A stretch of DNA of 64,000 nucleotides, taken from the NCBI GenBank assembly GCA_003586115.2, contig QVOM02000073.1, positions 34,600,305-34,664,304 on the forward strand, written 5' to 3'. Under the pieces are notes generated by a model, which saw only the letters and a program-made list of their open reading frames with translations, had not been told where the DNA came from and made no database searches. The position numbers and the translations under genes are program-made. This document shows positions 55,960 to 64,000 of this stretch, piece after piece. Source of the DNA: Salvator merianae. Lineage: Eukaryota; Chordata; Lepidosauria; Squamata; Teiidae. Position 1 is the stretch's first letter, and each line of letters begins with the position of its first letter.

Positions 55960-57745
55960 CCTTAGAGACTTGCTGTGACAAGTTTGCTAAGCATTTTCAG
56001 AACAAAATTGCTCAGATTCCCAAAGACCTGCACTCCTGGAGGTAGTCTCCTGGAAGTGTCTAGAGCACTGTCTGTTCCTATTATTTTGGATCAGTTTCAG
56101 TCAGTTTCTGAGGAAGTGATCAAGCTGCTTGCAGAGGCTCAGCCAACTACTTGTCTCCTTGATCCTTGTCCATCATGGCTCTAGTGAGGTGGTATGACTA
56201 CATGGGTCCAAGGAGTAAGCAATGCCTCCTTGTAGGAGGGGGAGGCACCAGTGGCACTTAAGGAAGCTGTGGCCTGCCCTCTGCTTCAGAGGACCACCCT
56301 GGATCTAGAGGTGTTAACTATGGACTGCCCACTTGCTAATATACTCTTTGAGGGGCAAGGCATTGGAGATAGTGGTGGATACCAGCTGCAGGCCTGATTG
56401 GGGGAAATGGATTATCTTGATCCATTTCAGTCTAGCTTCAGGCAGGAGTAAGGCACTGAGACTGCCTTGGTCTACTCGATGACATTTACTGGGTTAGGGA
56501 CAGGGCAAAGTGATATTGTTGATTCTCCTGAATCTTTCAACAGATGTTGATAACACTGACCATGGTATCTTGCTGGAGTGACTCCGGGGATTGAGGGGCA
56601 CTGTTTCATAGTGGTCCTCTTCTTATCTCCAGGGTAGGCTCCAGAAAGTAGTGGGAGGAAAACTACTGTTCAACTCCTTGAGAACTCTCATGAGAAATTC
56701 CTCAGGGGTCAGTTCTGTACCCTATGCCTTTCCACACGTATACAAAATCCCTGTGAGAGGTCATGAGGAGATTTGGAGTGGGGTGCCATCAGTATGCTGA
56801 TGACATGACATTCTACCTCTCTTTTCCTTCTGAGTCAGGTGAGGTAATTCAGGTGCTTGATCATTGTTGGAAGCAGCAATGGACTGGATATGGATCAATA
56901 AACTGAAACTGAATCTAGACAAGCTGAAGGTTCTGTTTGTCATGAAGTCCCCGAGTCCCGGAAGTTAAGCACCACCTAGTTCTGCATGGCGTTGTCTTGC
57001 CCCCAGTTTTGAGCTGCTCTTGAATTCTTACAGTCACTTGAGGCTCATGGGGCAGGGGTAGCCAGGAGTGTTTATCTCCAGCTCTGGCTAGTTTGCCATT
57101 TCTGGCCCTTTCTGAATAGGGGCACCTTGACTACAGTGATCCATGCTCTGGTAACCTCCAGACTAGAGTACTGTAATGCATTCTACATAGGGTACCTTTA
57201 AAGATGGTCTAGAAGTTGGAAATGGTGCAGAATACAGCAGCTCAGCTACTGAGTAGAATTTCTGGCCAGATTCACATCATGCTGGTCTCGAAAGAACTGC
57301 ACTAGTTACCAAATCACTACCAAGCCTAATTCAAAGTGTTGTTGTTGAAATATAAAGCCTTAAATGGCTTGAGCCCCAAATATCTGAAGGAACACATTCT
57401 CCTATATAAGCCTGCCCATGCATTAAGATTGCAAAATGAGGGCTTCCTTGTAGTTCTGCTACTCTCAGAAGTGTGAGGGGTTGCAGCATGCAAGAGGGCC
57501 TTTCCTCTGGTGGCCCCCAGAAGAGGTTTGCCAGGCGCCAACACTACAAGTTTTTTGGTGCCTTGTTAAAACATACCTCTTCACCCTTGCTTTTGATGGT
57601 TAGTTTCCCCGTAATCATGTCAGGGTGTGGGAAAAAGGATTGTATTTTATACTGTGTTTTAATGGGAATTTTATCTTTTTACCATTGTGTCCTGCCCTGG
57701 GACCCTCGGATGAAGGGCAGGATATAAATGCTAAAAAGAAATATC
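55960..57745 (+). mobile_element. L2/CR1-type LINE, longest copy here, decayed
   Basis: From left to right, with frame changes: a connector region (56080-56180), D-P-F-Q-S-S-F-R near 56420, H-Q-Y-A-D-D-M-T-F-Y-L-S-F at about 56790 with the catalytic Y-A-D-D, Y-K-A-L-N-G-L-S-P-K-Y-L-K-E-H near 57355, and the 3' signature TGCCCTGGGACCCTCGGATG, AAGGGCAGGATATAAATGCT near 57740. Numerous stops show long decay. Confidence 0.85.
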
Positions 57746-58500
57746 ACTGCAGTAGAGGCCTAGAACTATCAGATCCAGTTCCAGCTCTCTTCAGCACCAA
57801 GAAGTTCACACATGCATGATGTCACCATGAATACACAGATGTGCACTGAGGCTCTCTACACCTGAGTGATGACATTGTGTGCCAATGCATGCCACAGTCC
57901 CATCCATGGAGGCGTTTTTAGCAATGGCAACCATGCTTTTGGAAAGTAGGTAAGTTCCTTGCACTGCCCTGACTTTTGGGAGTCATGTAAAGGTGTCGAA
58001 GAGAACCAAGACTGTCAGGTAAGGCATGTAACAGGCCTCTGCTGCAGTTTGTACTTTCAGGAACTACAGTTCAGTACTTCCCCAACACTCACTCTTCCAG
58101 TCTCTTTTCCTTGTGTTCTTTAAACTGTATGCCTAAGTAGGAGCTGTGTTCAGTATTCTCCTGTAAGCCACTCTAGCAGTCTCTTTCTACTTGTCTCAAA
58201 GCAGCATTGAAGTGCATTATGTAAATACACACTATTTTTACAGTAGTTGCAAACAGGAAGTAGGGTTATTCAATTTTCTGCCTCCAGTGCTTAAGGCTGC
58301 AACTATACTCTTTAATTTAGTGTGTGAGGAACACTTTCTTGGAATATCTCAGGCTAGAGAAACAAAATTTAAGATGTTTACTTACAAACATGTCAAATTA
58401 TTTGTTTACAGGAAACTTGGGTTTGTTCTACCCTGAATTTGCAGGGATTTGAAGCATTTCTGATTACCCTTGCCTTTGGCTAAAGGTACAGCTTTCCCTC
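57746..58500. other. Non-coding, nothing recognised
   Basis: No motif-bearing frame or transposon end seen. Confidence 0.35.
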
Positions 58501-58539
58501 CCTACTTTCAGGCTACTACTTTATTGCACGCCTTTTACT

Positions 58540-58648
58540 ATTTTTTTGTGTTTGTTTGTTTTGTTTCATTTTTAATTGTTGAAACTCGCCTTGAGACCCT
58601 CAGATACAGGGCAGGATAAAAATGCAAATAAATAAATAAATAAATAAT
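58540..58648 (+). mobile_element. LINE 3' end with (AATA)n tail
   Basis: CTCGCCTTGAGACCCTCAGA, TACAGGGCAGGATAAAAATG and CAAATAAATAAATAAATAAA form the 3' signature of the L2-type family, equivalent to 57700-57745, with the simple repeat (AAAT)n as its tail at 58626-58648. Confidence 0.7.
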
Positions 58649-59047
58649 AGGTAGTGACAGTGACATTAATGATGATGATGATTAGTCATGGACTATAATT
58701 GGAAGAAAAATATGCTTGAATATAGGGAAGTGTGTAAAACTAGAATATGCAAAGAAAAACTAGAACATATCATGGGATGTTATCACAACAGTCACTGAGC
58801 TTTCTTATATATCCGAAAATTCTTCATGCATAAACAGTTGCTTCTTAGAAAGGAGGGAAAGTAAAAGATAGCTGCAACTGTGTGATTAGCTAGTAGAGAG
58901 AGGCAGGGAGCAGAGAGAAGTTCACCTCTGAAGGTCTTCATGGGCCTTCTAGAAATGTATTCAAATATGGGGTTTGGGTCTAGTTGCATGCCTTTGTAAT
59001 CTGTTGTGAAAGTTCCTTTGATACGTCTTGTAAAAAGCAGACATAGA

Positions 59048-59239
59048 TTGCATCTGCACATAGTAAAAAAAGTGTCTTAAAAGCAGCTTAGAGTTGGTAT
59101 CATCCATCCATTTATAATCCACATTAAAGACCAGAAAATGCATTTTCAAGACCTTTAATATGGATTAGAACACTTGTGTCCACATGCTACCACTTCTAAG
59201 TCAATTTCAAGCCACTCTTTTCATGTGTGTGGATGCAGC
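59048..59239. mobile_element. MITE-like element, TGCATC...GGATGCAGCC ends
   Basis: Left TTGCATCTGCACATAGTAAA and right CTTTTCATGTGTGTGGATGC are imperfect inverted repeats. The interior AGAAAATGCATTTTC is a short palindrome. Family members occur at 39729, 40096 and 41663. Confidence 0.65.
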
Positions 59240-61521
59240 CATATTCAGTTTCTATGGACTGAGCAGTGCAGCAGAACGTACAGTTCTGAACAAGGTAAAT
59301 TGCTAATGACTAAGTACTAAAAAAGAGAATGCTTGTCTTCAGTGCCATAGCCTGCTTCAGCAATCATCTACCTTTTCTAGCATATAGAATGTTCACGAGA
59401 GGGGGAGGGGCAGGCTGCTGTGTGAACAATCCCACCTCAGAGCCTTCAATAAGACGCCTCAGAGATGCTTTTTTATTTTTTTGCTGTGTCTGATCACAGC
59501 CTCAGACTAGCTTTGTGGAAGATGCTGAGCAGCTCAGGTAGGTGCCGTATGCTGAACACTGTTGTTAGCCTTATCCTGTGGGTGAACTGAGCTCCAAGTG
59601 AATGAGGCCACTACCTCATTCATCAAAGATCCTCTTTGCAGATCTGCAAAATCACACATTTCAGAATGATGCACTGCATTTTCCTGTATTTAAAGGCTGC
59701 TGGCAGTTCAAAAATGATCAAAAGCAGGTCCTGCATAACAGTGGAATTTGTACCCTTCTTTAGTTGCCCCATCACTTACAGTGGCCATGACATGCTGTTT
59801 GTGTGCCTGCCATCACTCTGGGCAAAGGAAACACTGACCCAGGAAACTTTTTTGAGAGGTCTCATAAAAAGCAGACCAAGTGTTTAGTTTTTGTGGACTG
59901 AGCACTGCAGCAGTCTGAACTTCCAAACTCAGGACTGCTGCCATAATTTGAACTATCTCTGAAAACAGATTTACCATAGCTGTAGAACAAAATTGGCCAT
60001 TTTCTTGTGCCAATAAAGACCTGCCCACACCAGGTTAAGTCCATGCCATTGTGTTGTCCTGCAGAGGGCTGTCAGAGCTCTCGCCAATTGTTTACCTTTA
60101 TGGTTCTCTAAAGAGTGCTAAGGGCAATGAGTGGTCCTAGGGTGCAGGATCATGCATATCCTGCACCCTAGGTGCACTTTTATGATGCAACATTATAAGA
60201 CGAATATGTGGCCAATGCACCTTCCTTGTGATCCTACAGCACTCTTATGGGCCCATGCAGATTGTACCTAAATTTTTCCAGAAACAGTATGGTTGTTGGC
60301 CTGCCCCAGTTGGAAGGGTACTAGATGCCTAGTGCCTTGTGATAAAATTGAGAAGAAAGGATCCACATGCACAGCTTTTAAGGGAAGAGATACCCTAAAT
60401 CACGGAGTGTTCTTCTATGGGAAAAGACAGGTTCCAATGGCTCACTGAATAAGTGAATCCGGGGTGTGTGTGTGTGAAAGCCTGACAGACTGCTTTGCCT
60501 CCATGCTCTCTAGTAAGATAGAAGGATGGAGCCCTGACCATTTACTTGGTCCAAGCATTCCACAAAGAAAGTGATTTTCAGCTCTTTGAATGTCCTCCTA
60601 ACCCCACATGTTTGGGAAGAATCCTGCTGTAGAGGATGCCCCTTGGTAGTTTTTCCTTCCTCTACAAGATTTTGGCTGATTTTTAAGTACTCTTCAAGGC
60701 TTATGTCTTGAGATGGGCAATGGTCTACTCGACAGCAGTGTGACTGATCTTCGGAGCATCGTACTCCCTCAGATCAAGGTTTGCATCCAACAATCAATCC
60801 ATGCCAGAGCATGGTGGACTACTCCGACATTGACAAAAAAAGAAGTTATACTTCCTCAAAAGAGAAGGCACAGATTTGCACAATAGTAACTTGAAAATGG
60901 TGACTTCAAATAGCAATCTCACCATATAAGGGAAAACGGTGACAGAATGACCTGTGTGTCTGCTCAGTTGCTGTCCAGCAGGGGTTTAACAGTGCTATGG
61001 GCAGTTTCGAGGCTTCCGCCCTCTCTTCTTAGAGTTCTTTCTCTGGAATTGGCATGTGGACTGGGTAGCTTCCACATTATATTTTAATGGGAAGGGGTAA
61101 ATGCACCTGTATCTTTGCTTTTTTCCCTACTATTAGCGCTTTTCCAGGTTTTCTTTCGTTCTGTTTTAATTGATCCAAAGAACTACAAAGCAAGGTATCA
61201 CCAGTTAACAAAACCGCCCTACAGATTCCTCTGTAGCCTTTATTTGACTTGGAATTGTTAACATGCAAGTAGAATAACTATTTGCTGCAGCATTCTCAAA
61301 TGTGCCATAGCTGTTGACAAGACAGTGGATTTTCTTCTGTGGAGAGGAGCTTCAAAACTCCATTGCTGTTCATCTATTGTTTTTAACAAGCTGTGGAATT
61401 TTTGATGCCTTACGTCTGCTCCAGCTGAAATAACGTAAGAATGTCCATTGTTAGAGATCACTGTGATAAATCTATTTTAATTTTGCATGAAAATGTGATT
61501 GCTTCCCTTGATATGGAGTAC
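59240..61521. other. Upstream region of gene B, nothing recognised
   Basis: The segment 59470-59510 (TTTTTTGCTGTGTCTGATCACAGCC) resembles a MITE end. No exon or clear enhancer-like site was identified. Confidence 0.35.
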
Positions 61522-61527
61522 TATAAG
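61522..61527 (+). promoter_or_regulatory. Candidate TATA box of gene B
   Basis: TATAAG lies 93 bases before the start codon. A transcription start about 30 bases downstream (near 61552) would give a 5' leader of roughly 63 nt, a reasonable size for this family. This is position-based inference only. Confidence 0.4.
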
Positions 61528-61573
61528 TACATCTATGATTACAGTCAGTAAGTCCCTGGGCAGGGTAGACTGC

Positions 61574-61612
61574 ATGCTGAATCTTGAGAGAACAAAGATC
61601 TACCTTCGTTAA
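61574..61612 (+). promoter_or_regulatory. Candidate upstream ORF in the gene B leader
   Basis: ATG followed by 11 more codons and TAA at 61610-61612, ending two bases before the main ATG at 61615. If the leader begins near 61552, ribosomes would meet this ATG first. The context of the upstream ATG is GAC-TGC-ATG-C (no A/G at -3), weaker than AACC-ATG-A at the main start. Confidence 0.4.
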
Positions 61613-61614
61613 CC

Positions 61615-61669
61615 ATGAAGATAACAATATTTGCGATTCTTTCTCTAGCAAACTGTTGCTTCTTTATAG
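61615..61669 (+). CDS. Gene B exon 1: signal peptide of a Kazal-family inhibitor
   Basis: ATG in context AACCATGA opens M-K-I-T-I-F-A-I-L-S-L-A-N-C-C-F-F-I plus one base. This is a Lys followed by a hydrophobic core, typical of a secretory signal peptide that would send the product to the endoplasmic reticulum and out of the cell. The donor G|GTAAGT is a perfect match to consensus, phase 1. It joins in frame to the 20-nt exon at 63179. No Kazal exon follows before the end of the window, so the family assignment rests on exon structure and on the cluster context. Confidence 0.75.
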
Positions 61670-63178
61670 GTAAGTATTATGGTATCAACTTTAAATCTCC
61701 CTCTTTTTTTTAATAAGCATAAAACATCCATAGAAAACAATAATGTACTTAAAAACAATTCATATGAATTATTCTACTATATTTAGTAATTCCAATCTTC
61801 TTCTGTAGGATTGCTTGTTATTTGGGTTTTCCGCTTCCCTTGCTCTCTCCCTTTTCGTCCCAATGTTCACATCTTCTCTTCACTCTTCAAAGCCTGCAAG
61901 TAATAGTCCCACTTCCACTGTCCATAGATAGTCAATAAAGGGTTGCCAGTTCTTAACAAAAACTGATATAATTCTGTTTCTTAATAAATTTATCTATTTG
62001 TCTATTTTTGCAAAATCCATAAGCTTTATAAGAACTTTAAATCTCCATCAATAGAGTCCACTTTATGCACTGTCCAAAACTCACGTGGACTATGAAACAA
62101 CCTAGATACTGAGGTTGCATCCATGTGCAGCCTGAAAGGGGCAGGATTTGGGGTGGAGATCTTAGAACCATTGCAGGAGTGATGAAAACAGCAAGCACTG
62201 AACACCTCACCATGGCACCCAGAATGCTGCTCTGGACAGAATTCTACTTTCAACAGTGAGAATTCTGCCTAACCTCCCATTGGACAACAGGAAATGATTC
62301 TGGAAGTGGCCATTTTTGGTCATCTGTGTAGTGATCCAAGGTGGGGTTTTGCCCTTTGAGACACTTCCTCCCCTATCTTGTGCATCCACACAGTAGGGGA
62401 AAGCAACCTCTCTGATACTCCGTCACTTCCAAAGTCCCAAAAGAATCACTTTCAGGGCAGGATGCAACAGTTTAGGTCAGATGGGTTGGGAGGCTAAAGG
62501 TTCCTAAGCCAATCCTAATCTACTAAAGCTACTGTCCAATGAGTGCCCTGGAGAAATGGGCTGGCATCAGCCAATGGGAAGCAAGCAGGGAAGGCAATGA
62601 TGGTGATGGAGGAAGAGAAGCAAGCCAGGTAGGAGACTACTAGGTGTACCCAAAAAGCATGCAGTCTAATCACAGCCTTAACTGTTCAGAACCTCAGTCC
62701 AGACTTTCCTGCCATAGTCCAGACTTTCTGCTGAGAGGACTTTGTCCCATTCCAGTCCATTTCTTCTCAGTTAGACTGCACTGGTATGTGATCAGTGGCC
62801 TAGTTTATCTCTGGCTGAAAGGGGCATTTTCCATGAAGCAAAAGGAGGTTTCCTGCTTTGGGCTCAAGGCTGTTGTCAGCACCTTCTCTTTTTCTTTTTC
62901 ATTCAAACACAACACAGGGAGACAAAGCCTGAAAATGGAAGGATATTCATTATTAGCCTGTTTTGAAAAACAAATTCTGTGTTTTGGAGTAACTGATTAC
63001 ATATTGTTTTTAATAAATGGCCAGAAACGTTTCATATGAAGCTGGTTTTAGATTATGATAATTATCCCTTCAAAATAGTGTTCTCTTGTTGCTGGGAACT
63101 TAGAAAAGCGATAGAAGTATAAGATTGTGCATGCTTGATTACTAAAAGTTTTTAACACATTCTCAAATCCTCTTCCAG
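61670..63178 (+). other. Intron 1 of gene B
   Basis: GT-AG intron of 1509 nt: donor GTAAGT, acceptor TCTCAAATCCTCTTCCAG. A decayed MITE may lie at 62112-62397 (GGTTGCATCCATGTGCAGCC / TTGTGCATCCACACAG). Nothing coding was recognised. Confidence 0.6.
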
Positions 63179-63198
63179 GTGTCAGAGCATCAGCAAAG
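63179..63198 (+). CDS. Gene B exon 2, 20-nt leader exon
   Basis: Sequence GTGTCAGAGCATCAGCAAAG between a strong acceptor (CTCTTCCAG) and a donor (GTCAGT). Joined to exon 1 it completes Gly and encodes V-R-A-S-A-K, leaving phase 0, the phase needed to enter a D-E-C Kazal exon. A tiny second exon that ends the leader and starts the mature N-terminus is known for ovomucoid genes. Signal cleavage probably falls near C-C-F-F-I-G. Confidence 0.7.
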
Positions 63199-64000
63199 GT
63201 CAGTAAACTTGTTTGCTAATTTCCTGCTTCTAGTGTAAATTGTGCTCATTTTCTGTACCAAGAATGAAAGAGATGTGTCTGAGAAATGTCCAGTGAAAAC
63301 AGATTGCATCTTCCCTCCAACAAAAATTGCACTACAAGCACCTTCTCTGCTCTTTAGCATTCTGTGACATTTCCCTTGGTTTGACATGCTCCCAAAATGT
63401 TTAGGATGCAGGCTCATTCCTTCCTTATACATTCAGTCTTGCCATACTCCATACAAATTTAAAATTATCACTTAGATTACTTCCATGGTGTATGATGCAT
63501 GAGAAGCATCTAATCTGGCTTAAAGTGCTGCAAAATGTGGTTCTTTTTGCACAGTTCAGTGGGATGCAGAATCCGCACTCTGAAAGTTGGCAATTTGCAA
63601 GTCCTGTCCAACAGTCATGAATAGTAGAGGCCTCCATAGCCAGTGATCGCTTCCATTTTCACATGTTTGTCCACACCTTTTGCTCTGTCCTTCTGGAAGC
63701 ATCAACTGTACTCTCTGGAGTCTCTCCCTGCCAGACTAGTCTTTGCCACATTGGCATGTCCATGCAGGGATTTTGATTCCCAGCTTACTTAGTGCAGAGG
63801 GAAACACTTTTCCAATCACAGCTGCCACTAGAGTGGCAGAGATGCAGTGTCTTCCTAATGCAGTCTTGAAGAATGCAACATCATGTTACGTGAGGGAAGT
63901 TGCATTGCACTGGCCCCATGTTATAAAATGCAAGGGAGGGCTGAATTTGGACATGATCATTAGGCACTATGAAATGCTTGTCCTGCCATTTCACACTTTA
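63199..64000. other. Start of intron 2 of gene B, runs off the window
   Basis: No Kazal exon (searched for the D-E-C ... C-G-S-D pattern and GATGAATG) lies in this stretch; it should lie to the right. Confidence 0.5.

Overview
The window reads as nuclear DNA of a vertebrate, most likely a squamate reptile. It is AT-rich and gene-poor, with split genes bounded by GT-AG (and one GC-AG) introns. Decayed LINEs of several clades (L1-type, L2/CR1-type), Tc1/mariner and hAT DNA transposons, foldback MITEs and tRNA-derived SINEs fill much of it. No bacterial, viral or organellar gene organisation is seen. The species assignment is an inference from repeat types and from the gene family, not a measured result.

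The only host protein-coding family I can support is a cluster of Kazal-type serine protease inhibitor genes (ovomucoid / SPINK / double-headed inhibitor class), all on the + strand. Gene A has two complete Kazal domains, each split over two exons (33334-33461 + 33877-33928; 34170-34297 + 34658-34706). Exon phases match throughout, all 12 cysteines are present, and a probable terminal exon with stop codon and two poly(A) signals lies at 48251-48350. Gene B begins at 61615 with a signal-peptide exon, followed by a 20-nt exon at 63179-63198, and runs off the right edge before its first Kazal exon. A third, isolated Kazal half-domain exon at 24529-24656 has an intact frame but a GG instead of AG at its acceptor, and a hAT element starts 15 nt past its last base, so it looks like a dead domain. 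A possible terminal exon of yet another gene lies at 597-672. The predicted products are small secreted inhibitors that would occupy the active sites of serine proteases; the P1 residues differ between domains (Gln, Phe, Asp).

Layout: 1-3 kb sparse sequence with a candidate last exon; 3-6 kb a GC-rich TIR element, then a Tc1 element interrupted by a hAT element that carries a 33-bp GC-rich minisatellite; 8-9.3 kb an L2/CR1-type LINE; 9.4-14 kb foldback, CR1 tail and a tandem duplication; 14-22 kb L1 remains broken by a second Tc1 copy; 23-28.7 kb two large GGGCC-ended TIR elements around the relic Kazal exon; 33-48 kb gene A, whose long last intron holds SINE, MITE, simple repeats and a CpG-rich RTE-type retrotransposon (40357-41662, - strand); 48.6-50.5 kb a minus-strand L2-type LINE; 51-61 kb further LINE/SINE remains; 61.5-64 kb the 5' end of gene B.

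Nothing here is a clear novel system. The most interesting items are the RTE element, whose base composition and protein motifs look foreign to the flanks; the GC-AG intron that splits Kazal domain 1; the broken Kazal exon; and a family of GGGCC-ended inverted-repeat elements.
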